A stretch of DNA of 64,000 nucleotides from an uncultured Polaribacter sp. (GCA_947497755.1 CANMHT010000007.1:113270-177269); one strand, 5' to 3'. Positions 54,539-63,926 are shown, counted from the stretch's first letter. Translations and numbers: made by a program. Notes: generated by a model not told the origin, from the letters alone.

Positions 54539-55283
54539 CTCTTATAATTTCATTTCGTTTTGGAAATCGTATCAATACTCCCATATTTTTTTTCTGATAT
54601 ACTGCCATACTACCTATAGCTGCAGCTTGCACATCGTTATCGTATAACAATGTCTTTAAATCTTCTTTCTTTCCACAACCTCCATTGGCTATAATTGGAA
54701 CATCTACATATTTATTCACGTAAGAAATTAGGTCATTATCATATCCTTCCCAAGTACCTTCTTGATCTACTGAAGTGATAAATATTTCTCCAACATTTAA
54801 ACTTAAAACATAAGTTAGATATTCTTCTAAACTCATATTTATATCTCTGTTCGCATATGAAAATACTACAAATTTACCGTTTGAATCTCTTTTAACATCA
54901 ATAGAGGCTACAACACTTTGATTTCCAAATTTATTAGCTGCTTCTTTAACAACTTCAGGATTGTCAATTAACAATGTATTTACCACAACTTTCTCAATTC
55001 CAATTGCATATAATTGCTGAAAATCTTCTACAGTTTTTACTCCACCTCCATAAGCTAATGGCATAAAGCACTCTAAAGTAAAATCTTTTAATAATTCAAA
55101 ATCTATCTTACCTTTTTCTGTTGCTGTTATATCCAGAACAACAAGTTCATCTACTTCTTTATCATTATAAATTTTAACTGCATTAATTGGGTCTCCAACA
55201 TATGCTGCGTTTTTAAACTTCACTGTTTTAACCAATCTTTTATCTTTTAATAAAAGACATGGCATAATTCTCTTTAAAGCCAT
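54522..55283 (-). CDS. wbuZ: HisF-like ammonia-channel subunit (WbuZ type)
   Basis: The 253-residue TIM-barrel protein is a paralogue of imidazole glycerol phosphate synthase cyclase. At the N-terminus MALKRIMPCLLLKDKRLVK has Leu at position 11 where true HisF has the catalytic Asp of CLDVKDG. The second catalytic Asp, in VVASIDVKRD, is kept. Phosphate-binding glycines are present in PLAYGGGV and IIANGGCG. It should therefore not complete histidine synthesis but pass ammonia from the HisH-like subunit to WbuX. It starts 2 bases after the HisH-like stop. Confidence 0.92.
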   Translation of the reverse strand: MALKRIMPCLLLKDKRLVKTVKFKNAAYVGDPINAVKIYNDKEVDELVVLDITATEKGKIDFELLKDFTLECFMPLAYGGGVKTVEDFQQLYAIGIEKVVVNTLLIDNPEVVKEAANKFGNQSVVASIDVKRDSNGKFVVFSYANRDINMSLEEYLTYVLSLNVGEIFITSVDQEGTWEGYDNDLISYVNKYVDVPIIANGGCGKKEDLKTLLYDNDVQAAAIGSMAVYQKKNMGVLIRFPKRNEIIRDEQPF

Positions 55284-55285
55284 AG

Positions 55286-55894
55286 CTAAAGTTTTGAAAA
55301 TTTCTTAAAAATATCCATCCCGTAATGTAAACTTTTTTCTGGGTGAAACTGCATACCAATGATATTATCTTTTTGAATAGCAGAATGAAAAGTTGTTCCA
55401 TATTTTGTTTCAAACAAGACCTCATTTGGGTTATTACTTTCAACATAATATGAGTGTACAAAATAAAAACGATAATCCTTATCATTGAATAAAAAATTAT
55501 CTTTATCATTTATTGGCTTAACATAGTTCCATCCCATATGTGGTACTTTATAGCCATTTACAGGTTCAAATTTCTTAGCTTCTGCATCAAACCAACCTAG
55601 TCCTTTTTCATCACCCTCAACACTTCCTTTTGTCATCAATTGCATTCCAAGACAAATTCCTAAAAACGGAATTTTATCTTCAAGTGCTTTCTTATTTAAT
55701 ACATCTATTAAACCATACTTTTTTAAATGCTGCATTCCATTATCAAATGCTCCAACACCTGGTAAAATAATCTTTTCAGCTTTATTTATTTCCTCTACAT
55801 CAGAAGAGATTTTGACATCTCGTTCTCCAATATATTTAAACATATTCTTAATTGAACCTAGATTTCCTAATCCATAATCAACTATTACTATCAT
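55286..55894 (-). CDS. wbuY: HisH-like glutamine amidotransferase subunit (WbuY type)
   Basis: The 202-residue class I glutamine amidotransferase releases ammonia from glutamine. It has VDYGLGNLGSIKNMF at the N-terminus, the oxyanion strand LPGVGAFDNGM, the nucleophile in FLGICLGMQLM (Cys near residue 82) and the His-Glu pair in IIGMQFHPEKS. VPHMGWNYV and YYFVHSYYV-type segments match HisH. Since no other his genes lie nearby and the HisF partner lacks a catalytic Asp, this copy serves sugar amidination, not histidine synthesis. Confidence 0.92.
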   Translation of the reverse strand: MIVIVDYGLGNLGSIKNMFKYIGERDVKISSDVEEINKAEKIILPGVGAFDNGMQHLKKYGLIDVLNKKALEDKIPFLGICLGMQLMTKGSVEGDEKGLGWFDAEAKKFEPVNGYKVPHMGWNYVKPINDKDNFLFNDKDYRFYFVHSYYVESNNPNEVLFETKYGTTFHSAIQKDNIIGMQFHPEKSLHYGMDIFKKFSKL

Positions 55895-55899
55895 AATTT

Positions 55900-56394
55900 T
55901 TATCTATATTTATTAAAATACTTTTGACCAGAGGGGATGTCTTTATTTACAAAAGTTGAAGCTCCAATTATAGCAGAATCTCCTATATTTGTTCCCATTT
56001 GTATAACACAATTGGGACCAATATACACTCCATTTCCAATATTTGTTGGAGCTCTTTTAATTGGTTTCTTACCTAAAGAAGTAGACCATTCTACGGTATG
56101 GTGCGTATAAATTTGAGTACCTGCAGAAATTGACACGTAATCTCCTATAACTAAACCACCACTACCATCCAACACGACATTAGGACCAATCCATGTGTTT
56201 TTCCCTACTTTTACATCTCCTATAATTAGAACATTATCATAAACTGAAGTTCCTTCTCCAAAACCTTCCTTTCTTGCTCTTTCCCATCTATCATTTAAAT
56301 AATCACCAAGTGAAAGACTTCTATTATATTTTACTTTATAGAATTTGTAGAGTTTATTATAAATTTTTTTATAAAAAAACTTTAGTAAAGACAT
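55900..56394 (-). CDS. Left-handed beta-helix (hexapeptide) acyltransferase
   Basis: The 164-residue protein has a basic N-terminal helix (about residues 1-45) and then hexapeptide repeats: VYDNVLIIGDVKVGKNTWIGPNVVLDG, LVIGDYVSISAGTQIYTHHT with the likely catalytic His pair, NIGNGVYIGPNCVIQMGTNIGDSAIIGASTFV. It transfers acetyl or another acyl group from CoA. In a 2,3-diamino-uronate pathway this place is taken by WbpD/WlbB, but the sequence is shorter and differs from WbpD as I remember it, so an O-acetyltransferase is an alternative. It lies between the SDR and HisH-like genes with 17- and 5-base gaps. Confidence 0.85.
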   Translation of the reverse strand: MSLLKFFYKKIYNKLYKFYKVKYNRSLSLGDYLNDRWERARKEGFGEGTSVYDNVLIIGDVKVGKNTWIGPNVVLDGSGGLVIGDYVSISAGTQIYTHHTVEWSTSLGKKPIKRAPTNIGNGVYIGPNCVIQMGTNIGDSAIIGASTFVNKDIPSGQKYFNKYR

Positions 56395-56411
56395 GGCTAA
56401 AATATTAATAT

Positions 56412-57368
56412 TTACATAAGATTTTTCTTAATCCATTCTGCTGTTCTTAAAACTCCTTCTTCTAAATCTACTTGTGCCTGAAAACCTAAAATTTCTTTTG
56501 CCTTAATTACGCTAGGAATACGTATTGCAATATCTGCAGAAAGAGGTGCTTCAAATATAATTTTAGAATCCGATTTTAATACTCTAATAACTTCTTGAGC
56601 TAAACCTAAAATTGTTGTAATTGCTCTAGCATTTCCAAGGTTGAAACTTTGTCCTATTGCTTTAGGATCTTCAACACATCTAATTAAACAATCAACAAAA
56701 TCGTCAACAAAACACCATGCTCTAATTTGGCTTCCATCACCATCAATTTTTATATCTTGATTTTGAAGTGCACGTTTTATAAATATCTGTATTGCTCCTT
56801 CTCCTGTTTGACCTGGACCATATACGTTAAATGGTCTAACTGTTACAACTGGTAATTTGTATTGAGTATAGTAAGCGTGAGCTAAATGCTCTCCTGCTAA
56901 TTTTGAAACAGCATAAGTCCATCTTGCTTCTCCTGCAGAACCAGCAACAGTTTCGTCACCTTCTGTAGATCTAAAAGCCATAGAACCAAATACTTCTGAA
57001 GTAGAAAAATCAATAAACCTATCTTTAATCCCATTAAGTCTTGCTGCTTCTAAAGCATTTGAAGTACCTAACATATTAACCCTCATTGTATTAACAGGGT
57101 TTTTAATCACAGTGTCTATTCCTGCAATTCCTGCTGCATGAATAACAATATCAGCACCTTCCATGCTTTCTTTAAGATGGTCAAAGTCTAACACATCTCC
57201 TTTAACAATATTTATGTTAGGATGATTAGCATACTCACTAGTTGACAGAGTATCTCTATGAAAATTATCATAAACTGTAATCTTATTTTGGTCTACATAA
57301 TGACCAATTAATGTATTAGCAATAAAACCAGCTCCGCCAGTTATAAAAATATTTTTGTTGTGAATCAT
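56412..57368 (-). CDS. NAD-dependent nucleotide-sugar epimerase/dehydratase (extended SDR)
   Basis: The 318-residue enzyme starts with the cofactor motif [16 protein letters not shown]. The catalytic Ser/Thr lies in [15 protein letters not shown], Tyr and Lys in [12 protein letters not shown], and the substrate segment is [32 protein letters not shown] replaces the more common RDFTYVDD pattern. Reaction possibilities are C4 epimerisation, 4,6-dehydration or decarboxylation of a UDP-sugar, and the motifs do not decide between them. Its start overlaps the aminotransferase stop by four bases, suggesting the two act on the same sugar. Confidence 0.87.
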   Translation of the reverse strand: MIHNKNIFITGGAGFIANTLIGHYVDQNKITVYDNFHRDTLSTSEYANHPNINIVKGDVLDFDHLKESMEGADIVIHAAGIAGIDTVIKNPVNTMRVNMLGTSNALEAARLNGIKDRFIDFSTSEVFGSMAFRSTEGDETVAGSAGEARWTYAVSKLAGEHLAHAYYTQYKLPVVTVRPFNVYGPGQTGEGAIQIFIKRALQNQDIKIDGDGSQIRAWCFVDDFVDCLIRCVEDPKAIGQSFNLGNARAITTILGLAQEVIRVLKSDSKIIFEAPLSADIAIRIPSVIKAKEILGFQAQVDLEEGVLRTAEWIKKNLM

Positions 57369-58480
57369 ACGAATTTATTTATTAGTGAACATATATAGTT
57401 AATTTCATTTAGTGTTAAATTTTCATCCAATGGAAGGGCTAAACCACATTCAAAAGATCTTAGAGCGTTAGGGAAAAGCTTTTCAGAATCATATCGATAT
57501 TTTCTTTTATAATAATCCATATGAGGTATACACTGAGCTCCATAATTTACGAATACCTTATTCATTTTTAGATATTCTTTTAATTTATCTCTTGTTTCGT
57601 TTTTTTCTACTAAAATGTGAAAAGTTTGCCAAGTGTGTTTATAGTTTTCAGGTTCAGATGGAAGTTTTATTATATCAGTTCTAAGATTATCTAAATAATA
57701 GTTTACTAATGTATTTTTATAACTGATAATTTTATCTATACGATTAAATTGGCTTAAAACTAAAGCTGCTTGAAAATCTGTTAATCTATAATTATAACCA
57801 GCTGCAACAAATTTTGGTGTGGTTGTTTTTAAATCGATTCCATGATTTCTTAGAACTTTAATTTTATCATCTAATTCTACCGAATTACTAACTAATAACC
57901 CTCCTTCTCCACAAGTAATCGATTTTCTTGGGTGTAACGAGAATGAACCAAAATCACCAAATGTACCTGCAAATTTTCCATTGAGAGTAGCCCCAATTGC
58001 ACAAGCTGCATCTTCAATTACTGGAATATTATACTTTTTTGAAAGTTTCATAATTTCTTCCATTGAAGCACACAATCCAAATTCATGAACTGGCATTATA
58101 CACTTTGTATTTTTAGTTATCTTACTTTCAATTTGATTAACATCAATATTAAAAGTATCAATATCAACATCAACAAATATTGGAGTAGCCCCAACTAACT
58201 CTACTACATTTCCTGTAGCTATATAAGACAAAGCTGGAATAATTACTTCGTCTCCAGGACCAACACCAAGTGCAATTAATGCAAGATGTAAACTTGCTGT
58301 ACCATTGCTTACTGCTGAACAACTTTTAGAATCAATATAATTATTTGTAATACGTTCTAACTCTAAAACATTTTGACCTTGAACTAAATTTCCTGATTTT
58401 AAAACTTCAACTAAATTTGAGATATCTCTTTCCTGAAGATTAGGTCTTGAAAGAAATATTGGTAATGATGGATTTTTCAT
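57365..58480 (-). CDS. DegT/DnrJ/EryC1-family sugar aminotransferase
   Basis: The 371-residue PLP enzyme has [66 protein letters not shown] and the Schiff-base Lys in [18 protein letters not shown]. It is probably the transaminase that acts after the WlbA oxidoreductase two bases upstream, adding an amino group at C3 of a 3-keto uronate (WbpE/WlbC role). The motif style is also that of perosamine-type C4 transaminases, so C3 activity is inference from context. ATGA-coupled to the SDR gene. Confidence 0.88.
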   Translation of the reverse strand: MKNPSLPIFLSRPNLQERDISNLVEVLKSGNLVQGQNVLELERITNNYIDSKSCSAVSNGTASLHLALIALGVGPGDEVIIPALSYIATGNVVELVGATPIFVDVDIDTFNIDVNQIESKITKNTKCIMPVHEFGLCASMEEIMKLSKKYNIPVIEDAACAIGATLNGKFAGTFGDFGSFSLHPRKSITCGEGGLLVSNSVELDDKIKVLRNHGIDLKTTTPKFVAAGYNYRLTDFQAALVLSQFNRIDKIISYKNTLVNYYLDNLRTDIIKLPSEPENYKHTWQTFHILVEKNETRDKLKEYLKMNKVFVNYGAQCIPHMDYYKRKYRYDSEKLFPNALRSFECGLALPLDENLTLNEINYICSLINKFV

Positions 58481-58482
58481 GA

Positions 58483-59451
58483 TTATTTAGTAAATGGGTG
58501 TTTAGAAATTTTTTCCGCAGCTAATGGGTGATATTCTCCTTTTAGTCCTAATGGTTTCGTATTTCTAATTGAATGTACTATCTCAATAGCTTGTCTAGCA
58601 TCATTTAAACCATAACCATTACCTTCTATAATACCTTCGTAAACTCTTGTATGCAAATCTGTAAATCCTCCACTAAACTCTAATTCCTCACCTTCAATAG
58701 TAATAGATCTATAAGTTCTTTGACCTTTCATTTTTATTTCTTCAGGTAATACATCATAATTAATAGATAGAAACCATCTCACTCTTGCTCTTTCAAACTC
58801 TAAATAACCTGCAGCTCTATCGTGTGTATGTACATGAACATCATTTCTTTTAACATCTCCAAAAATAAATGATAACATATCATAAAAATGCACTCCTATA
58901 TTTGTTGCAATTCCTCCTGATTTACTCAAATCTCCTTTCCATGAAGTATAATACCAATTTCCTCTAGATGTTAAATATGTTAAATCAACATCAAAAATCT
59001 TATCCTTTGGAGCTGCATCAATTTTCTTTTTAAGCTCTATTATGCTTTCATGAACCCTTAATTGCAAGATATTATATACTCTTTTTCCAGACTCTTTTTC
59101 CATCTTCTGTAGAGCATCTAAATTCCATGGATTTAACACTAATGGTTTTTCACAAATTGCATCAGCACCTCTTCTTAGTGCCATTCTTATATGTGCATCG
59201 TGTAAATAATTTGGAGTACAAATACTAATATAATCTAATTCAATTCCTTGATCATATTTTAATTTTTCTATATGTCTATCAAACCTCTCTGGTTCTACAA
59301 AAAAATCAGCATTAGGAAAATAACTATCCATAATACCAACACTATCAAAACGATCTAAAGCTGCTAATAAATTATTATTTGTATCCTTAATTGCTTTTAA
59401 GTGCCTTGGCGCAATATATCCAGAGGCTCCAATAAGTGCAAAATTCTTCAT
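58483..59451 (-). CDS. wlbA: WlbA/WbpB-type UDP-HexNAcA 3-dehydrogenase (Gfo/Idh/MocA family)
   Basis: The 322-residue oxidoreductase begins MKNFALIGASGYIAPRHLKAIKDT, a stretch I recognise from WlbA/WbpB, which oxidises C3 of UDP-GlcNAc-uronate. It continues with DYISICTPNYLHDAHI, the family Lys in AICEKPLVLNP and GGIATNIGVHFYDML with the catalytic His. ATG 59451 is preferred because a TTG at 59478 adds nine non-homologous residues. A TATATTTG box on the minus strand (59476-59483) lies 24 bases before the ATG in the 100-base gap, so an internal promoter is possible. It supplies the 3-keto sugar for the downstream aminotransferase. Confidence 0.9.
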   Translation of the reverse strand: MKNFALIGASGYIAPRHLKAIKDTNNNLLAALDRFDSVGIMDSYFPNADFFVEPERFDRHIEKLKYDQGIELDYISICTPNYLHDAHIRMALRRGADAICEKPLVLNPWNLDALQKMEKESGKRVYNILQLRVHESIIELKKKIDAAPKDKIFDVDLTYLTSRGNWYYTSWKGDLSKSGGIATNIGVHFYDMLSFIFGDVKRNDVHVHTHDRAAGYLEFERARVRWFLSINYDVLPEEIKMKGQRTYRSITIEGEELEFSGGFTDLHTRVYEGIIEGNGYGLNDARQAIEIVHSIRNTKPLGLKGEYHPLAAEKISKHPFTK

Positions 59452-59551
59452 AATCAATTTAAAATTTGATGATTGCAAATATATTCTTTTTAATTTTATA
59501 CATAATATCTTACTATCCTCTTTCTTATTTAACAGTAAGAGTTACTCTAAC

Positions 59552-60835
59552 TTATAAACATAAATCTTGCTGCTTCTCAGAGAGTATATTTTTCACATCA
59601 TAGATAACACATTTTTCATTTTTTATTGAGTTGTAATCTATATCCTTAAACTCATTATGAGCAACAGTTAAAATAACTCCATCAAATTTCTCATTTGGAA
59701 TTTCTTTCAATGATTTCAAATTATATTCATGTTCAACCTCTTCTACATCAGCCCATGGATCAAAAATGGTAACATTAATGTTATATTCCTTTAATGAAGA
59801 AACAACATCTACAACTTTTGTATTACGAACATCTGGACAATTCTCTTTGAAAGTAATTCCAAGGATTAACACATTTGCTCCTTTAATTTTAATATCTTTT
59901 TGAATCATAGCTTTTACAACTTCAGTTGCAACATAATTCCCCATACTATCATTCATTCTTCTACCAGCAAGTATAATCTCAGGATTGTATCCAAATTCTT
60001 GTGCTTTTTGAGCTAAATAATAAGGATCAACACCGATACAATGTCCGCCAACTAATCCTGGTTTAAATGGTAAAAAATTCCATTTTGTACCAGCAGCTTC
60101 TAAAACATCATGTGTATTAATGTCCATTAAATTAAATATTTTAGCCAATTCGTTTACAAAAGCAATATTGATATCTCTTTGTGAATTTTCTATTACTTTA
60201 GCTGCTTCAGCAACTTTTATTGTTGGAGCTAAGTGAGTTCCGGCCAAAATAACTGACTTGTACAAGTCATCAATTTCTTTTCCAATTTCAAGAGTAGATC
60301 CAGACGTTACTTTTAAAATCTTTTCTACTGTATGCTCTTTATCTCCTGGATTGATTCTTTCAGGAGAATATCCTGCATAAAAATCTTTATTAAATGTTAA
60401 GCCAGAAACTTTTTCTAAAACCGGAATACATTCTTCTTCAGTTGCTCCTGGGTAAACAGTAGATTCATAAACAACTACATCGTCTTTTTTCAAAACTGCT
60501 CCTACAGTTTCACTAGCCTTAACTAAAGGTATTAAAACAGGTCTATTATTTTTATCTACAGGTGTTGGCACTGTAATAATAAAATAATTACAATCTTTAA
60601 TATCTTCTTTATTCGTAGTACAGAATAACCCAATCTCTTTTGTATTTTTTTCTTTTAATACAGATTGTAAAAGATCATCTGATACTTCTAAAGTTGTATC
60701 CGTTCCTGACATTAACTCTTCTACTCTTATTTGATTAATATCAAAACCTACAACAGAGTATTTTGTAGCAAATAATCTTGCCAACGGCAAACCTACATAA
60801 CCTAGACCTATAACGGCTATCTTAATTTCTTTCAT
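59552..60835 (-). CDS. tviB: UDP-N-acetylhexosamine 6-dehydrogenase (TviB/WbpA/WbpO type)
   Basis: The 427-residue enzyme oxidises C6 of UDP-GlcNAc or UDP-GalNAc to the uronic acid in two NAD-dependent steps. It has KIAVIGLGYVGLPLARLFA at the start, YSPERINPGDKEH, TIKVAEAAKVIENSQRDINIAF, and the active site PGLVGGHCIGVDPYYLAQKA with Cys near residue 265. GGHCIGVDPYY is characteristic of HexNAc dehydrogenases, in contrast to GGSCLPKD of UDP-glucose dehydrogenase. ATG 60835 lies 2 bases after the epimerase stop; a TTG upstream at 60859 would overlap it. Its product feeds the WlbA branch. Confidence 0.93.
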   Translation of the reverse strand: MKEIKIAVIGLGYVGLPLARLFATKYSVVGFDINQIRVEELMSGTDTTLEVSDDLLQSVLKEKNTKEIGLFCTTNKEDIKDCNYFIITVPTPVDKNNRPVLIPLVKASETVGAVLKKDDVVVYESTVYPGATEEECIPVLEKVSGLTFNKDFYAGYSPERINPGDKEHTVEKILKVTSGSTLEIGKEIDDLYKSVILAGTHLAPTIKVAEAAKVIENSQRDINIAFVNELAKIFNLMDINTHDVLEAAGTKWNFLPFKPGLVGGHCIGVDPYYLAQKAQEFGYNPEIILAGRRMNDSMGNYVATEVVKAMIQKDIKIKGANVLILGITFKENCPDVRNTKVVDVVSSLKEYNINVTIFDPWADVEEVEHEYNLKSLKEIPNEKFDGVILTVAHNEFKDIDYNSIKNEKCVIYDVKNILSEKQQDLCL

Positions 60836-60837
60836 TT

Positions 60838-61824
60838 TTATAAATTTTCCCAGTACCATTTCACAGCTTCCTCTAATCCTTCTTGTAAAGAAAATTTTGG
60901 AGCATATGTTAAATATTTTTTTGCTTTTTCTATACTTGCATGAGAATGTGGAATATCTCCTGCTCTATTTTTTCCATAAATGACTTCTACTCCATTAATA
61001 CTTTTATCAAACATTGATAAATATTTCTTCAAATACTCCATTAAATCATTTAAAGTATTTCTTTCCCCATATGCCACATTATATACTGTATTAATTGCAT
61101 CTTCTCGGGTAGTAATCAAAGACAATATATTTGCTTGAATTACATTGTCTATATATGTAAAATCTCTTGAGAAACTTCCATCTCCATTAATAGTTGGAGA
61201 TTCACCTCTCATCAATTGACTAACAAATTTTGGTATCACTGCTGCATAAGCTCCATTTGGATCTTGCCTTTTTCCAAAAACATTAAAGTATCTTAAGCCG
61301 ATAGTTTCTATTCCGTAAGTTTTTGAGAATACATCTGCATATAATTCATTTACATATTTTGTTATTGCATAAGGAGATAATGGCTTCCCAATAATATCTT
61401 CTTCTTTAGGCATAGAAGTAGAATCTCCATAGGTAGAAGAGCTAGCGGCATATACAAATCTTTTCACTTTTGCATCTCTAGAAGCAATTAACATGTTTAA
61501 AAAACCAGATACATTCACATCATTTGAAGTAATTGGATCATTAACAGATCTTGGTACAGAGCCTAAAGCCGCTTGATGTAATACGTAATCTACACCATAA
61601 ACAGCTTTATTACAATCATCAATATTTCTTATATCACCTTCAATTAATGTAAATAATGGATTATCTAAAAAAGCAACTATATTATCTTTTTTCCCTGTAG
61701 AAAAATTATCTAAACAAACTACTTTATTATTTCTTTTTAATAATTCTTCGCATAAGTTAGATCCAATAAAACCAGCACCTCCAGTTACTAAAATCTTTTT
61801 TCCTTCAAGTAAGATTTGATTCAT
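60838..61824 (-). CDS. tviC: UDP-N-acetylhexosamine 4-epimerase (TviC/WbpP type)
   Basis: The 328-residue extended SDR has ILVTGGAGFIGSNLCEELLKR, VLHQAALGSVPRSVNDP, the catalytic Ser in AASSSTYGDS, the Tyr and Lys in SPYAITKYVNE, and RYFNVFGKRQDPNGAYAAVIPKF. The GSVPRS and NGAYAAVIP stretches are marks of the WbpP/TviC group, which interconverts UDP-GlcNAc and UDP-GalNAc or the corresponding uronates. It is paired with the TviB-type dehydrogenase, as in Vi antigen clusters. A minus-strand TAATTTTG box at 61900-61907 in the 96-base upstream gap may be an internal promoter. Confidence 0.92.
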   Translation of the reverse strand: MNQILLEGKKILVTGGAGFIGSNLCEELLKRNNKVVCLDNFSTGKKDNIVAFLDNPLFTLIEGDIRNIDDCNKAVYGVDYVLHQAALGSVPRSVNDPITSNDVNVSGFLNMLIASRDAKVKRFVYAASSSTYGDSTSMPKEEDIIGKPLSPYAITKYVNELYADVFSKTYGIETIGLRYFNVFGKRQDPNGAYAAVIPKFVSQLMRGESPTINGDGSFSRDFTYIDNVIQANILSLITTREDAINTVYNVAYGERNTLNDLMEYLKKYLSMFDKSINGVEVIYGKNRAGDIPHSHASIEKAKKYLTYAPKFSLQEGLEEAVKWYWENL

Positions 61825-61920
61825 GATTATATAAGTATAATTTTATTCATGAGATAATTTCGAAAAGTTTTCTTTTTCAAGGGACGAAAATACAAAAAAC
61901 AAAATTACTTTAACAACTCT

Positions 61921-63267
61921 TTATGAAAAATAGTTTTCAGTATTTTTTTTTCCTATTCGATAATATTCAAATCCTTTTTCTTCTAATTTATAAGCCATAT
62001 ATTGATTTCTCCCATCAAAAATTACTGGATAATTAAGTTTACTTTTAATTAGTTCAAAATCTGGAGAACGGAATTCTTTCCATTCTGTTAAAAGAATTAA
62101 AGAATCAGCACTATCTAAAACCTCGTATTTAGACTCACAATACTCTATATTATTAATATTGTTGAGATAAAATTGTTTTGCATTATTCAATGCTTTTGGA
62201 TCAAATACTTTAACTCTAGCTCCTAATGCAGTTAATTCTTTAATAATATAAATTGATGGTGCTTCTCTCATATCATCTGTTCCAGGTTTAAATGATAATC
62301 CCCAAATACCAAAAGTATATTTAGATAAGTCTTTTCCAAATCGTTTAATTATCTTTTTTGCAATAACAAGCTTTTGAGAATTATTTACACTTTCTACTGA
62401 AGATATTAGTTTAGGATTGTATCCATTTTCTTCAGCAATTTTTTTTAAAGCTTTTACATCTTTTGGTAGACAAGATCCTCCATAACCAGCTCCAGGATAA
62501 ATAAAACTATAACCAATTCTTTTATCTGACCCAATCCCAATTCTTACTTGATTAATATCTGCTCCAACTTTTTCACTGATATTAGCTACTTCATTCATAA
62601 ATGAAATTTTTGTTGCTAACATTGCATTTGCTGCGTATTTTGTCATTTCAGCAGAACGCACATCCATTGTTATAAAACGATCATGAGTTCTAAAAAAAGG
62701 AGAATATAACTGCTTCATTTTATCTATAGCAATTTCTGATTCAGAACCAATTACTATTCTATCTGGCTTCATAAAATCATTTATTGCTGTTCCTTCCTTT
62801 AAAAATTCAGGATTAGAAACTACTTCAAATGACACCTTTTCTCTTCTATTATTTAACTCATTCTGAACTACATCTTTTACCTTATCAGCACTTCCAACTG
62901 GCACAGTTGATTTATTAACAATAATCAATGGTTTTTTCATTGTTTCTCCAATACTCTGTGCAACTTTAATTACATACTGTAAATCTGCAGTACCATCTTC
63001 GCTCATGGGTGTACCAACAGCAATAAAAACGACTTCTACATCATTAATTACTTCATCAATTCTTGTAGTAAAAAATAAATTTTTCTTTTCTAAATTTTTT
63101 TCAATCATTAAGTCTAATCCAGGCTCATAAATTACATTTTCTCCTTTATTTAAACTTTGTATTTTCTTTTCATCAACATCAATACATGTAACTGTATTAC
63201 CCATTTCTGCAAAACACACTCCTGTAACTAAGCCAACGTATCCAACGCCAACAATTGCAATCTTCAT
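61921..63267 (-). CDS. ugd: UDP-glucose 6-dehydrogenase
   Basis: The 448-residue enzyme makes UDP-glucuronate from UDP-glucose with two NAD. It has MKIAIVGVGYVGLVTGVCFAEMG, VFIAVGTPMSEDGTADLQYV, NPEFLKEGTAINDFMKPDRIVIG, the active site GAGYGGSCLPKDVKALKKIA with catalytic Cys near residue 260, and the GLSFKPGTDDMREAPS substrate loop. All catalytic residues are present. It is the second gene of the locus and, with the TviB-type enzyme, shows that uronic acids are central to the polymer. It is 5 bases downstream of the cytidylyltransferase gene. Confidence 0.95.
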   Translation of the reverse strand: MKIAIVGVGYVGLVTGVCFAEMGNTVTCIDVDEKKIQSLNKGENVIYEPGLDLMIEKNLEKKNLFFTTRIDEVINDVEVVFIAVGTPMSEDGTADLQYVIKVAQSIGETMKKPLIIVNKSTVPVGSADKVKDVVQNELNNRREKVSFEVVSNPEFLKEGTAINDFMKPDRIVIGSESEIAIDKMKQLYSPFFRTHDRFITMDVRSAEMTKYAANAMLATKISFMNEVANISEKVGADINQVRIGIGSDKRIGYSFIYPGAGYGGSCLPKDVKALKKIAEENGYNPKLISSVESVNNSQKLVIAKKIIKRFGKDLSKYTFGIWGLSFKPGTDDMREAPSIYIIKELTALGARVKVFDPKALNNAKQFYLNNINNIEYCESKYEVLDSADSLILLTEWKEFRSPDFELIKSKLNYPVIFDGRNQYMAYKLEEKGFEYYRIGKKNTENYFS

Positions 63268-63272
63268 TCTTA

Positions 63273-63704
63273 TTATTTACTTTTCACTTTCAAACTCTCT
63301 TTAAGATGTACTTCTTGTCTTAAACTAGAACTTGAAAAACGATGTTCTCTTTTGTTAAAATATAATTCAATTCCTTTTTCTTCACAATATTCTCTACCAG
63401 TAAACTTTTTATCAGCATATTCATCTCCTATAATACGAACATCTATTTTAGATGATTTCAATATATCTTCTAAATCTTGTTCTGTAGCATAAGGAATTAT
63501 TTCATCTACATGTTTACAACCTTTTAGCTGAATATACCTTTCAACAATTGATTGTACGGGTTTATTTTTTTCTGGTCTATCGATTGTTGGATCTGTTTGA
63601 ATTCCACAAATCAAATAATCACACTGTCTTTTTGCTTCTTCAAGCATTTTAATATGACCTGCATGCAACAAGTCAAAAGCACTAAAAGTTATTCCTATTT
63701 TCAT
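63273..63704 (-). CDS. TagD-like nucleotidyltransferase (glycerol-3-phosphate cytidylyltransferase family)
   Basis: The 143-residue protein carries the cytidylyltransferase fold: GITFSAFDLLHAGHIKMLEEAK with the HxGH motif at residues about 14-17, ICGIQTDPTID, ERYIQLKGCKHVDEIIPY and VRIIGDEYADKKFTGREYC. The usual RTxGISTT end is replaced by HRFSSSSLRQEV, so the nucleotide-loop is altered but still serine-rich. By analogy with TagD it would make CDP-glycerol, which could donate glycerol phosphate to the polysaccharide, but other small phospho-alcohols are possible. It is the first gene of the minus-strand polysaccharide run; the 70-base upstream region shows only a weak promoter match. Confidence 0.85.
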   Translation of the reverse strand: MKIGITFSAFDLLHAGHIKMLEEAKRQCDYLICGIQTDPTIDRPEKNKPVQSIVERYIQLKGCKHVDEIIPYATEQDLEDILKSSKIDVRIIGDEYADKKFTGREYCEEKGIELYFNKREHRFSSSSLRQEVHLKESLKVKSK

Positions 63705-63781
63705 ATTTTTTTTATTAAAAATTAATAAGTCAAGCTAAAATACAAAAAAAAGAAACAGTGTCTTACAATTATTAGCACAAC

Positions 63782-63813
63782 AAAAAAACTCCATAATTTC
63801 TTATGGAGTTTTT
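63782..63813. terminator. Terminator between tRNA-Val and the polysaccharide operon
   Basis: An 11-base stem (63786-63796 with 63801-63811, four-base loop) has an A tract on the left and a T tract on the right. For minus-strand transcripts it ends the tRNA-Val unit before the TagD-like gene. Confidence 0.85.
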
Positions 63814-63817
63814 CTTG

Positions 63818-63892
63818 TGGGCAATAAGGGATTCGAACCCCTGACCCCCTCGGTGTAAACGAGGTGCTCTGAACCAACTGAGCTAATTGCCC
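63818..63892 (-). tRNA. tRNA-Val (UAC anticodon), copy 1
   Basis: Read on the minus strand, the acceptor stem GGGCAAT pairs with ATTGCCC followed by discriminator A. The D-arm is TAGCTCAGTTGGTTCAGAGC. The anticodon stem CCTCG/CGAGG encloses TTTACAC with anticodon TAC, and the T-arm contains GGGGTTCGAATCCC. CCA is not encoded. Confidence 0.97.
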
Positions 63893-63926
63893 GATTATTT
63901 TTTAATTCCTAATCGAAAAGAATTTG

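Noticed and set aside
55240..55509. Small minus-strand frame spanning the HisH-HisF junction
   Set aside because: It overlaps two clear genes in a third frame and has no family features or start context.
54522..55894. HisH and HisF as histidine biosynthesis genes
   Set aside because: No other his genes are near, the HisF-like protein has Leu at the catalytic Asp 11 position, and both are coupled to a sugar amidotransferase gene.
59476..61907. TAnnTTTG matches in the gaps before wlbA and tviC as independent promoters
   Set aside because: Neither has a TTG at 19-21 bases and chance matches are frequent in this AT-rich DNA. They are mentioned only in the gene entries.
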